This document shows, piece by piece, positions 42,592 to 51,227 of a stretch of 64,000 nt of DNA. Numbering within the stretch: the stretch's first letter is position 1; the number at the start of each line of letters is the position of its first letter. The stretch is taken from assembly GCA_022560615.1 (NCBI GenBank), contig JADFSR010000007.1, positions 92,046-156,045 of the forward strand, written 5' to 3'. This DNA comes from Gemmatimonadota bacterium (GTDB lineage: Bacteria; Gemmatimonadota; Gemmatimonadetes; Longimicrobiales; Gaopeijiaceae). The notes beneath the pieces are model-generated. The model was not told the origin of the DNA. It did no database searches and saw nothing but the letters and a program-made list of their open reading frames with translations. A program made the translations under genes and the position numbers.

Positions 42592-44260
42592 GTGGTGGGG
42601 CTGGGGGCCCGAGGGCATCGAGTACGACATGGAGGGTCGCCCAGCTCTCTGGCCCTGGATCGTGCAGACCGCGGAGCTCGGGGATGATCCCGAACGGCAC
42701 CCGCCTGTCGAGCTCGCCCAGATCGCTCTGCCACCCTCGAGGCACACGGAGACGCTCTCCTGCGCCCTGCGGCTGGCCCTCGGCGACGGCAACGTTCGTG
42801 AGGACGACGAAGATCGCCTGATTCATTGCTACGGACGCAGCTTTCGGGACGTCGCCAGGCTGCGTGCCGGCATCGTGGACCGTGCTCCGGATGTCATCGT
42901 GTATCCAGGGGGACACGACGACGTGGTCAGGATCGTGGAGCTGGCGAGCGAGCACAGGGCGTCGCTGATTCCGTTCGGTGGCGGAACCAACATCGCCGGG
43001 TGCGTGGAAGTCGCGGAGGATGATCAGCGTCCCACGATTACGCTCGACATGCGGCGCATGAATCGTCTGCTCGCGCTGGACGTCGACTCCATGACGGCCG
43101 ATCTCGAACCGGGCATGTTCGGACCGCAGATCGAGGCGGCCTTGGCGGCCCACGGACTATCGCTGGGTCATCACCCGGATTCCTTCATCTACTCCACTCT
43201 CGGAGGATGGCTCGCTACGCGCTCCGCGGGCACCCAGTCCAACGTGTACGGCAAGATCGAGGACATGGTCTTGGGCATGACGGTGGTTACGCCCACCGGG
43301 GTCATCGAGACGAAACCGGTGCCCGCCGCGTCGACGGGACCCGATCTGAATCGGCTCCTGGTGGGAAGTGAAGGGACCTTCGGGATTATCACGAGAGCCA
43401 CGATGCGCGTGCATCGGATTCCCGAGTATGAAGACTATCGCATGCTCCTGTTCCCGACCTACCGGGATGGGTTCAACGCGTTGCACGAGTCCGTTCGGGC
43501 GGGTTACATGCCGAGTCTCGCGCGTCTGAGTGACGAGGCCGAGACCGAGCTCATGTTTGCGGCGAAGCGTCCCTCCACTGGGATCCAGGCCCTGATTCAG
43601 GGTCCCGTGAAGCGGCTGCTCAAGGCCCGTGGATACGGTCGGCCAGCCGCACTCGTCGTCGCCTTCGAAGGTCCGGGACCGTTGACCCGTGAACTGCGGC
43701 GGCGCGCGTTGGCCATCTTCAAGAGGCATCGAGCCTTCGATCTCGGCAGGGGTCCCGGGGAGTCGTGGAAGGAGTCGCGCTACGACGTCCCCTATCTCCG
43801 CGACTTCATGATGGAATACGGCACGATCGCCGACTCGTTCGAGACCGCCACCGTCTGGTCCAACCTCATGCCGCTCTACGAGGCGAGCAATGAGACGCTC
43901 CGACGGGTCATTCGCGACGTCACCGGATTCGAAGGATACATCGGCAGCCACATCTCCCATCTCTATGAGACTGGAGCCTGCCTCTACTACACCGTCTGCA
44001 CTCGGTGTAGGGAGGGCTCGACACCGGAAGAAGCGATCGAGCAGTATTCCGAGATAAAGCGGGTCGCGACCGAGACGTTCGTGAGCGGCGGTGGTGCTCT
44101 GTCACACCATCACGGCGTCGGCTACGAGCATCGGCCCTGGCTCGAGCGGGAGCTGTCGGAACGGGGAGTGGCGTCCCTTCGTCAGCTCAAGGACGCGCTC
44201 GACCCTGATGGAATCATGAATCCCGGCGGTCTATTCGGCCTCCAGACCGGCTCCGGCTAG
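42566..44260 (+). CDS. Alkyldihydroxyacetonephosphate synthase-like FAD enzyme (ether lipid synthesis)
   Basis: The product has 564 residues. The N-terminus YRHKWWGWG is an AGPS signature. The VAO-type FAD domain has LIPFGGGTNIAGC, GHHPDSFIYSTLGGWLATRSAG, NVYGKIEDMVLGM and GSEGTFGIIT. Late in the protein are SHLYETGACLYYTV, with the Tyr corresponding to human Tyr578, and SHHHGVG with His514-516, the active-site His cluster of AGPS. AGPS exchanges the acyl chain of acyl-DHAP for a fatty alcohol, forming the ether bond. Overlap with the FAR gene makes the supply of fatty alcohol direct. An alternative is a broader GlcD/D-lactate dehydrogenase-type oxidase, but the HHH motif argues against it. 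Confidence 0.85.
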   Translation: MSHDKYRHKWWGWGPEGIEYDMEGRPALWPWIVQTAELGDDPERHPPVELAQIALPPSRHTETLSCALRLALGDGNVREDDEDRLIHCYGRSFRDVARLRAGIVDRAPDVIVYPGGHDDVVRIVELASEHRASLIPFGGGTNIAGCVEVAEDDQRPTITLDMRRMNRLLALDVDSMTADLEPGMFGPQIEAALAAHGLSLGHHPDSFIYSTLGGWLATRSAGTQSNVYGKIEDMVLGMTVVTPTGVIETKPVPAASTGPDLNRLLVGSEGTFGIITRATMRVHRIPEYEDYRMLLFPTYRDGFNALHESVRAGYMPSLARLSDEAETELMFAAKRPSTGIQALIQGPVKRLLKARGYGRPAALVVAFEGPGPLTRELRRRALAIFKRHRAFDLGRGPGESWKESRYDVPYLRDFMMEYGTIADSFETATVWSNLMPLYEASNETLRRVIRDVTGFEGYIGSHISHLYETGACLYYTVCTRCREGSTPEEAIEQYSEIKRVATETFVSGGGALSHHHGVGYEHRPWLERELSERGVASLRQLKDALDPDGIMNPGGLFGLQTGSG

Positions 44261-44346
44261 CGCACCGCCCACCCTCACCGAAGATTGTCCCCTCGCTCCA
44301 ATGACCATGTTCGAGGCTCAGGAGGTGGGCAGAGTGAGGACTGTGG

Positions 44347-45330
44347 ATGGCAACTGACGTGGAGCGGGCGACGGCCGGTACCGGGAGCGAGCTGCTCACC
44401 ACGGTCACCGGCGCGATGCACGAGCGCGTGGTCGGGCAGGATCAGGCCATCGAGGGACTCCTGATAGCGCTTCTGACCGGCGGGCACGTCCTACTGGAGG
44501 GGCTGCCCGGACTCGCCAAGACACTCATGGTGAGGACGCTCGCGGAGGCGATTCATACAGACTTCCGCAGGATCCAGTTCACGCCGGACCTGCTGCCGAC
44601 GGACATCGTCGGCACGCCGGTCTTCGATCAGCGGACCGGCGAGTTCAGGGTCCACAAGGGCCCCATCTTCTCGAACATCATCCTTGCCGACGAAATCAAC
44701 CGGGCGCCGCCGAAGGTTCAGGCCGCGCTTCTGGAGGCGATGGAGGAACGACAGGTCACGATCGCGGGAGAGACCTACCCGCTCGACTCCCCGTTCATGG
44801 TGCTCGCCACCCAGAACCCGGTCGAGCTCCACGGCACGTATCCTCTCGCCGAGGCACAGCTCGACCGCTTCGCGATGAAGCTCGACATCGGCTACCCGTC
44901 GCGGGAGGAGGAGAAGGCGATCGTGCGGCGCGTCGCCCACGCTGATCCCTCGCCGATCGAGGCCGTCGCCACCGTCGAGCAGATCTCTGCTGCGCGGCAC
45001 GAAGTCGCCGCGGTTCACCTCGAGGAGAAGGTCCTCGACTATGTGGTCGAGCTCGGCTTCGCGACGCGCGAGCCCGCCGCCTACGGAATGGAGGACCTCG
45101 AGGATCTGATCGAATTCGGCACCTCGCCTCGCGCCACCATCTTTCTCACGCGCACGTCGCGCGCGCGCGCGTACGTGCGCGGCAGGGACTTCGTGATGCC
45201 GGACGACGTGAAGGCGATGGCTCCTCTCGTTCTGCGGCACCGTCTACGCACCACCTACGAGGCGGACGCCCGTGGCATCGACGCCGATGAGATCATGCGG
45301 CGTGTGCTGGGGGCGGTGCCGGCCCCCTGA
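44347..45330 (+). CDS. MoxR-family AAA+ ATPase
   Basis: The 327-residue protein has Walker A GLPGLAKTLMVRTLAEA, a FTPDLLPTDIVGTPVF segment with the MoxR pre-Walker B insertion, Walker B NIILADEINRAPPKVQAALLEAMEE, and sensor 1 MVLATQNPVELHGTYPLAEAQLDRF. It is the first of six genes in a Bat-like operon. MoxR ATPases act as chaperones for VWA-domain partners, and two VWA proteins are encoded downstream. The next start is 5 bp after its stop. Confidence 0.93.
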   Translation: MATDVERATAGTGSELLTTVTGAMHERVVGQDQAIEGLLIALLTGGHVLLEGLPGLAKTLMVRTLAEAIHTDFRRIQFTPDLLPTDIVGTPVFDQRTGEFRVHKGPIFSNIILADEINRAPPKVQAALLEAMEERQVTIAGETYPLDSPFMVLATQNPVELHGTYPLAEAQLDRFAMKLDIGYPSREEEKAIVRRVAHADPSPIEAVATVEQISAARHEVAAVHLEEKVLDYVVELGFATREPAAYGMEDLEDLIEFGTSPRATIFLTRTSRARAYVRGRDFVMPDDVKAMAPLVLRHRLRTTYEADARGIDADEIMRRVLGAVPAP

Positions 45331-45335
45331 GTGCC

Positions 45336-46244
45336 GTGAGCCCCGAGCGGGTCTTCTCGAAGGAAGTCGCCGCGCAGGTGCGGCGCATCGAGCTACGCAC
45401 GCGCGGTCTCGTCGAGTCGCTCTTCAGCGGCGAGTATCGCTCGGTCTTCAAAGGCCGGGGCATGGAGTTCTCCGACGTCCGGGAATACCAACCGGGTGAC
45501 GACGTGCGGGCGATCGACTGGAACGTCACCGCGCGCCGTGGTCGGCCTTTCGTCAAGGAGTACATCGAAGCACGTGAGCTCACCGCGCTGCTCGTCGTCG
45601 ATCTCTCGGCGTCCAAGGACTTCGGGACGGGCGCGAAACGGAACGCGGTCATCGTTTCGGAGATCGCGGCGATCCTGGCGCTGGCGGCGACGGGAAACAA
45701 CGACCGCGTGGGGCTACTTCTGGTCACAGACCGCGTGGAGCTCTTCATCCCGCCGGACAGCGGCCGTCGCCACGCGCTGCGTCTGGTGCTCGAGATACTC
45801 TCGTTCCGCCCGTCCGGGCGCGGCACCAAGCTCTCCAAAGCGTTGGAGTATGCGGCGAAGGTGCTCCACCAGCGGACCGCCGTCTTTCTGATCAGCGACT
45901 TCCTGATGGACGACGACTCCGACCCGATGTTCGTGCACGACGCGCGTCGCTTCAGTCGCGAGCATGATCTGGTTCCGATCCGGCTCAGCGACCCGGGCAC
46001 GGCGACACTTCCCGATGTCGGGTTGCTCTCGCTCGCGGATCCTGAGACGGGGCTGCGGCACGTCGTGAACACGAGCGACGAGCGCGTGCGCCGGCAATAC
46101 GCGGAGCGCCGCGCGACGAAGCGCGCGGCTATGGGCACGTTGTTCCGGGAGCTCCGATTGGATGTGATAGAGGTCAGCTCCGCGGAAGACTACGTGCTGC
46201 CCCTAATCGCCTTTTTTCGTCGGCGAGAGCGGGTGACCCGGTGA
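45336..46244 (+). CDS. DUF58 protein
   Basis: The 302-residue protein from GTG 45336 has the DUF58 core GRGMEFSDVREYQPGDDVRAIDWNVTAR, followed by a VWA-like fold (LLVVDLSASKDFG, FLISDFLMDDD). A VWA/DUF58 protein always accompanies MoxR in this operon type. The MIDAS serine pattern DLSAS is intact. There is no membrane segment. Its stop overlaps the next start (GTGA), giving translational coupling. Confidence 0.92.
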   Translation: MSPERVFSKEVAAQVRRIELRTRGLVESLFSGEYRSVFKGRGMEFSDVREYQPGDDVRAIDWNVTARRGRPFVKEYIEARELTALLVVDLSASKDFGTGAKRNAVIVSEIAAILALAATGNNDRVGLLLVTDRVELFIPPDSGRRHALRLVLEILSFRPSGRGTKLSKALEYAAKVLHQRTAVFLISDFLMDDDSDPMFVHDARRFSREHDLVPIRLSDPGTATLPDVGLLSLADPETGLRHVVNTSDERVRRQYAERRATKRAAMGTLFRELRLDVIEVSSAEDYVLPLIAFFRRRERVTR

Positions 46245-47263
46245 GCAGGACGCGTGTGTCGATCCTGTGGGTCCTGATGTCCGCGCTCGCCGTGGCTCCT
46301 GCAGCCGCGCAAGTCACCGCGGAAGCCGTCGTCACGCTCTCCGCCGACACCATCGGACTGGGCGACGTCTTCGAGCTCTCCGTCGCCGTGGAGGTCCCTC
46401 CGGGTAGCGCGGTCTACTTCCCGGACACGGTCGCCACCGCGTTCGCTTTGGAGAGTTTCCGCCCTGTCACCTGGAGTGCGGAGTCCACCGGCGACGGAGC
46501 ATTGCTGACGTTGATGTATCCGCTCATCGCGTTCAGGGTCGGGTTGGCCCCGGTTCCGGGTCTCGATGTGTACATCGGTCCTGCGGCAGGCGTTCGTGGC
46601 GAGAGACTGCCCGGCGGATCGGTGGTCGGCTCGTGGCGCGACATCGAGACCGGCACGGTAAGCAGGGCTTCACTCACGCGGGCCGCGGTTCCGCGCCGAG
46701 ATGTCTGGGTCGCGTCGGTCATCGTGCCCGAGGACATCACGAGCGGGCTCGAGCCGAGACCCCCGGCGGACGTGATCGGACCCGGATGGAACCGCCTGGC
46801 TGTCGCAGCGATCGTCGCGCTTTCGTTGCTCTTGCTCGCCGTCGCCCGGTCCGTCGCGTTGAGTCTGCTCCCTGATCGGCAAACGGAGGAGCCGCTCGAC
46901 AGCGCGTCGCCGGTGGACTCCGCTTTGGTGCGCTGGCAGAAGGCACTCGACGAGTTGGACCACATACTCACGCTCGGGCTGCACACCGACGGGCGGACCG
47001 ACGAGTTCTATGGCCGGAGCAGCGCGGTCGTGCGCAGCTTCGTCGAGGGCTTCGACGCGGGGTGGCGTCCGAGCCTCACGAGCTCAGAGCTCATGAGCAG
47101 ACTCGAAGCGTGGACGAACGGATCTGCTCAGGATCTGTACGCCTCGATGCACACCGCCGAAATCGTCAAGTTCGGGCGCTTGCGTCCTGATGCGAGCACC
47201 GCGGAAGGCCACTGGCGAGACTTGAGGAGCTGGGTGCACGCGTCGCGGAGCATCGAGGCATGA
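46241..47263 (+). CDS. Membrane protein of the Bat operon, BatD-like position
   Basis: The 340-residue product from GTG 46241 has a Sec signal (cleavage near PAAAQV), an N-terminal beta-sandwich-like periplasmic domain (LGDVFELSVAVEVPPGS), one membrane helix (about 187-205, AVAAIVALSLLLLAVARSVA) and a cytosolic helical part (about 225-340). The order and topology match BatD or DUF4381-like members, although sequence resemblance is weak. The first and last codons overlap both neighbours by four bases. Confidence 0.7.
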   Translation: MSRTRVSILWVLMSALAVAPAAAQVTAEAVVTLSADTIGLGDVFELSVAVEVPPGSAVYFPDTVATAFALESFRPVTWSAESTGDGALLTLMYPLIAFRVGLAPVPGLDVYIGPAAGVRGERLPGGSVVGSWRDIETGTVSRASLTRAAVPRRDVWVASVIVPEDITSGLEPRPPADVIGPGWNRLAVAAIVALSLLLLAVARSVALSLLPDRQTEEPLDSASPVDSALVRWQKALDELDHILTLGLHTDGRTDEFYGRSSAVVRSFVEGFDAGWRPSLTSSELMSRLEAWTNGSAQDLYASMHTAEIVKFGRLRPDASTAEGHWRDLRSWVHASRSIEA

Positions 47264-48210
47264 GCATCGAGCTCGGCCGCCCCGGCTCCCTGGCCCTCCT
47301 GGCGCTGCTGCCGGTCTGGTGGTTGTGGGTGCGGCCGAGCGGGCTCGCCGGACTGCTCGTCCCCCGGGGACAGGACTCCGAATCTCTCGCGCTCGGGGGC
47401 TGGCGAGGCCGCACCATCGAGTTGCTTCCACATGCGATGCGCTTGGCCGCGCTCGCGTGCCTGGTCCTCGTGCTCAGCCAGCCCCGGATCGTGCGAGTCA
47501 TCGAGGAGCCGATCACCGAAGGCGTGGGCGTCGCCTTCGCGATCGATCTGTCTTCGTCGATGTGGGCGCAGGACATGGCTGAACGCACTACGCGACTCCA
47601 AGTGGCCAAAGCGACCGTGCGGCGCTTTCTCGAGCAGCGCAACGACGACGTCGGGCTCGTCGCATTCGCCGGTGAGGCCCTGATCCGTTTGCCTCTGACT
47701 GACGACGCCTACGCCATCGAGATGGCGGTCGAGGCGATGGAGGTCGGCCTGGCGATCGACGGTACCGACGTCGCCGGCGCGATCGCCGCGGGGGCGGGGC
47801 TGCTCAAGGACACGCCCCACAGCTCGAAGGTGCTCATCCTCGTTACGGACGGGGCGCACAACAAAGCCGGGATGGTGCCATCGCTCGCGGCCCGCGCGGC
47901 AGCGACGTTCGGCATAAAGGTCTATCCGATCGCCATCGGCACGGACGAGGCGCAGGGCGCGGCGGCGGCGACCATGGAGACCGTGCTGGCGCAGACGGCG
48001 CGCATCACCGGAGGACAGTACTTCCGCGCGAGCAACGTAGAGGCCTTGCAGGCGATCTACGACGAAATCGACCGGTTGGAGGCGGTGTCGGAGGTGATGA
48101 TTGAGCGAGAGCAGGCGATACCGCTCGGGCTGTGGCTCCTGCTCAGCGGGATCGTTCTCGTTGTCGGCGCGACTACGCTCCGCGGATCGCGGTGGGGGCT
48201 CGTCCCGTGA
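47260..48210 (+). CDS. BatA-like VWA membrane protein
   Basis: The 316-residue protein has two N-terminal membrane helices (LALLALLPVWWLWV and MRLAALACLVLVLS), then a VWA domain with the MIDAS sequence AIDLSSSMWAQDM, the Thr in IDGTDVAGAI and the Asp in LILVTDGAHNK, and a C-terminal helix (LGLWLLLSGIVLVVGATTL). BatA and BatB are thought to form a membrane complex with MoxR in stress resistance and envelope function. ATGA overlaps join it to both neighbours. Confidence 0.88.
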   Translation: MSIELGRPGSLALLALLPVWWLWVRPSGLAGLLVPRGQDSESLALGGWRGRTIELLPHAMRLAALACLVLVLSQPRIVRVIEEPITEGVGVAFAIDLSSSMWAQDMAERTTRLQVAKATVRRFLEQRNDDVGLVAFAGEALIRLPLTDDAYAIEMAVEAMEVGLAIDGTDVAGAIAAGAGLLKDTPHSSKVLILVTDGAHNKAGMVPSLAARAAATFGIKVYPIAIGTDEAQGAAAATMETVLAQTARITGGQYFRASNVEALQAIYDEIDRLEAVSEVMIEREQAIPLGLWLLLSGIVLVVGATTLRGSRWGLVP

Positions 48211-49238
48211 CGTTTTCCCGCCCTGAGCTGCTCGCTCTCGTCCCGATCGTAGTGCTCCTGCTGTCGCTCGCGCTCGCCGCCCAAGCGCGCCGGCACCGGA
48301 AGCTCGCAGATGCGTTCGGCGGAGCGGCGGCGGCCCGACGATTGACTTCGCGGGACCTCTACAGCTTCCCGCACCGCCGCCTCGCTTGCCTCATCGGAGC
48401 CGGTGTGGCGATGAGTCTCGCGGCGGCTGGCCCTTACGTCGACCTGGGCGCTACGCTCGATCCGACGCAGCCGGTCGACCTCGTCATCGCCGTGGACCTC
48501 TCATTGTCGATGACAGGGACCGACGTCCGGCCGAGCCGGCTGGAGCGCGCCAAGTCGGTCATCCGGGAGCTCACGGAGTCGATGCCGAACGAGCGCCTCG
48601 GCCTCACCGTCTTTGCCGACTGGCCGTACTCGGTTCTCCCGATGACCGATGACCCTGCGCTCATACGATTCTTCACCGAGCCGCTCACGCCGGATCTGGT
48701 CGCGGACCGTGACCAAGGCACTTCGCTGGCGTTGGTGGTCACGCACGCGCGCGAGCTGCTCGACACGCGCCGCCGGCCGGAGGCTCAGCAGGTCATCCTG
48801 CTCATCACCGATGGCGAAGGTCACGAGGACGAAGCGGAGATCTTGGACGCGGTGGCCGCCGCGGTGGCCGCCGGCGTCCGCGTGTGGACGGCAGGCGTCG
48901 GCACCAGCGGGGGCTCGGAGCTGTCGACACTGGACCCCGATCCGCTCCCGGTTCTGGGGGACGATGGCGAGCCGGTCGTGTCACGGTTGAACGAGGACCT
49001 CCTGAGGCGCATAGCCTCTGCAGGCGGGGGAGGCTACCGGAACGTCAGCGGCGGTGCCGGCCTCCGCTCACTGCTCGGTGTCTTCCGGCGTGCCAACACG
49101 GAATCCACTCCGGGAGGCGAGGCTGTGGGCGCGGCGCTGTGGCTCATCCTGCTGGCGATTCCGCTTCTGCTTGTCGAGGGCAGAATGGACGCGGCCGGCA
49201 TCGTGGAGTTCCCCCGCCTCGCGGAGCCTGAAGAGTGA
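48207..49238 (+). CDS. BatB-like VWA membrane protein
   Basis: The 343-residue protein from GTG 48207 repeats the architecture of the previous gene: an N-terminal helix (ELLALVPIVVLLLSLALAAQA), a second helix (RLACLIGAGVAMSLAAAGPYV), a MIDAS motif VIAVDLSLSMTGTDV, LITDGEGHEDEAEI and a C-terminal helix (AALWLILLAIPLLLVEG). It is a diverged paralogue of BatA. The start overlaps the upstream TGA, and its own stop overlaps the next start. Confidence 0.88.
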   Translation: MTFSRPELLALVPIVVLLLSLALAAQARRHRKLADAFGGAAAARRLTSRDLYSFPHRRLACLIGAGVAMSLAAAGPYVDLGATLDPTQPVDLVIAVDLSLSMTGTDVRPSRLERAKSVIRELTESMPNERLGLTVFADWPYSVLPMTDDPALIRFFTEPLTPDLVADRDQGTSLALVVTHARELLDTRRRPEAQQVILLITDGEGHEDEAEILDAVAAAVAAGVRVWTAGVGTSGGSELSTLDPDPLPVLGDDGEPVVSRLNEDLLRRIASAGGGGYRNVSGGAGLRSLLGVFRRANTESTPGGEAVGAALWLILLAIPLLLVEGRMDAAGIVEFPRLAEPEE

Positions 49239-50032
49239 AACGCGGCGAGATGGACGCCGTGATCGCCCGCTGGTGGCGGTATGCCACCGTCGCGGCGCTC
49301 GCGCTCTCAGGCTTGCTCTTCGTCACCGCGCGAGAGCGCAGCAGCGTCGAGCGTGGCAATCGCCTCCACCGGAGCGGTGCTTTGCCCAAGGCCGCCGCGA
49401 TCTATCGGGGTCGGACGGACGCGGAATCACCTCGGCCCGATCTGCGTTACAACCTCGGCACGACTCTGCTCGAGCTCGGCAGCTCGGCGGCCGAGGCGGA
49501 GCTCGCGATCGGCACCGAGAGCGCGGACGAGGAGGTCCGGGCCCTCGCGCTCTACAACCTTGGCGTCTCGCGCCTCCTTCGCGCGGTGGCTGCCGAGGGC
49601 GGCGACTCGATGCGGGTCCACGCCGCGGTGTCGGTCGAGGCCAACCGCAGCACACTCCGTCTCAACCCCGAGCAAAGCGATGCCAAGTGGAATCTCGCCA
49701 TGGCGCAACGGATGCTCGATTCGCTGGACGCGGCCAACCGAAGACGCGGGATGTCGTCAGCTGATGAGCTCGGCCCTTCCGACGAACGATTGCGGGCCGA
49801 CAACACGATCGAGGTGGAAGAGGAGTCGACGAGTATCGGTGCCCCACCCTTGGAAGGTGAGGAGGAGGCGCTCGCCCAGTTGCTCGACCCGGGCCCTCTT
49901 TCCAGAGCCGACGCGATCGAGATCCTCGAAGCGACCAGGCTCGACGGCTCCGTGATATTGGGGAAACTGCTCGCGCTCGAAAGCCGGGCCCGGTGGGGAA
50001 GACAGCTCGGGAAGGTGGGCCCGAAGCGGTAG
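49235..50032 (+). CDS. BatC-like TPR protein
   Basis: The 265-residue product from GTG 49235 has one N-terminal membrane helix (YATVAALALSGLLFVTA) and TPR-like helices (RGNRLHRSGALPKAAAIYRG, DLRYNLGTTLLELG, ALALYNLGVSRLLRAV, DAKWNLAMAQRMLDSL). A long acidic tail (NTIEVEEEST, LEGEEEALAQLL) follows. This matches BatC, which contacts BatB and faces the periplasm. It ends the six-gene unit that starts with MoxR and converges with the PQQ sugar dehydrogenase 22 bp away. Confidence 0.82.
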   Translation: MKRGEMDAVIARWWRYATVAALALSGLLFVTARERSSVERGNRLHRSGALPKAAAIYRGRTDAESPRPDLRYNLGTTLLELGSSAAEAELAIGTESADEEVRALALYNLGVSRLLRAVAAEGGDSMRVHAAVSVEANRSTLRLNPEQSDAKWNLAMAQRMLDSLDAANRRRGMSSADELGPSDERLRADNTIEVEEESTSIGAPPLEGEEEALAQLLDPGPLSRADAIEILEATRLDGSVILGKLLALESRARWGRQLGKVGPKR

Positions 50033-50054
50033 CGGCGGTCTTCGCTCCGGCGTT

Positions 50055-51173
50055 CTACTGCGCCCAGCGCACCCTCCAGATGCGGCCCGTCCCGTCGTCC
50101 GACACGTACAGGCTTCCGTCGGGCCCGACCTCGACCGCCACCGGTCGACCCCGCACGGCTCCGGACCCCGTAAGCCAGCCGGTGGCGAAGTCCTCGTAGG
50201 AGACGGGTCGACCGTCTTCTACACGGACCCTTACGACCTTGTATCCGGTCCGCTCGGAGCGATTCCACGAGCCGTGGAAGGCGATGAAGAGATCGCCTCG
50301 GTACTCCTCCGGGAACTGCTCCCCCTCGTAGAACACCATCCCGAGCGGCGCGGAGTGCGCCTGCATCTCGAGCGCCGGGGCAACCGTGCCCGCGCATCGC
50401 TGGGCATCCGCGTATTCGGGATTCGGCACGCCGGCCTCGTAGCAGTACGGCCACCCGAAGTGTTCGACGGCGCCACCCGGCACCAGGATGTTCAGCTCCT
50501 CGGCGGGAACGTCGTCCCCTAGACGGTCACGCTCGTTCTGACTCGCCCACAGTTCCCCGGTCTCAGGGTGAAACGCCAACCCGGCGGCATTGCGTATGCC
50601 CACGCCGACGATCTCTTCGCCCGAACCATCCGCTGCGTAGCGCACGACAGCGGCGCGGCGCTCGTCAACCTCCTCGCAGAGGTTGCACGTCGAACCTATG
50701 GAGACGTAGAGCTTATCGTCGGGACCAAACACGATCTCCCGCGTCCAGTGACTCCCTCCCGCCGGAAGCCCCGGCACGACGATGGTCTCTTGGGTGAAGC
50801 CCGGCCCTGTCAGGCGAATGACCTGATGGGTCTCTCCGATGTAGAGATCCCCAGCGCGGAATGCGAGTCCGTACGGCTGACGTAGTCCCGACACGACGGT
50901 CGTCGGGGCGCCGTTCGCGGTTCCATCCGCGTTCAAGTCGAAGCGTACGACCTCTCCGGCCGAGGAGCGCACCGCATACAGTCGGTCATCGGGACCCAGC
51001 TCGAGCATGCGCACGCCCGGCAGCCCTTCTGCGAAGATCGACACCTCGAAGCCCTGCGGTACCTGGACGAAGCTCTGGGAGGTCTGACCGGGCGTCTCCG
51101 TCGGGGCGGTGCACGCCGCCGCCAGCAAGAGCACCGTGGTCAGCCTCACCCCGCGCGTCGTATCGCCTCGCAT
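50055..51173 (-). CDS. PQQ-dependent sugar dehydrogenase-like propeller lipoprotein
   Basis: The 372-residue product has a lipoprotein signal with lipobox AAAC. The six-bladed propeller follows soluble glucose dehydrogenase and GSDH-family patterns: GFEVSIFAEGLPGVRMLELG, LRQPYGLAFRAGDLYIGET, HWTREIVFGPDDKLYVSIGS, IRNAAGLAFHPETGELWASQNE, and FIAFHGSWNRSERTGYKV. CNLC (a CxxC without His) and CYEAG provide extra Cys. It would oxidise an aldose in the periplasm and pass electrons to a cytochrome, though PQQ binding is assumed rather than shown. Confidence 0.85.
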   Translation of the reverse strand: MRGDTTRGVRLTTVLLLAAACTAPTETPGQTSQSFVQVPQGFEVSIFAEGLPGVRMLELGPDDRLYAVRSSAGEVVRFDLNADGTANGAPTTVVSGLRQPYGLAFRAGDLYIGETHQVIRLTGPGFTQETIVVPGLPAGGSHWTREIVFGPDDKLYVSIGSTCNLCEEVDERRAAVVRYAADGSGEEIVGVGIRNAAGLAFHPETGELWASQNERDRLGDDVPAEELNILVPGGAVEHFGWPYCYEAGVPNPEYADAQRCAGTVAPALEMQAHSAPLGMVFYEGEQFPEEYRGDLFIAFHGSWNRSERTGYKVVRVRVEDGRPVSYEDFATGWLTGSGAVRGRPVAVEVGPDGSLYVSDDGTGRIWRVRWAQ

Positions 51174-51227
51174 CGTCGCCTCCGTCGTTTCGAGTCCTGC
51201 GGTTGCCGCCGAGTCAGCGGGCGGCGG

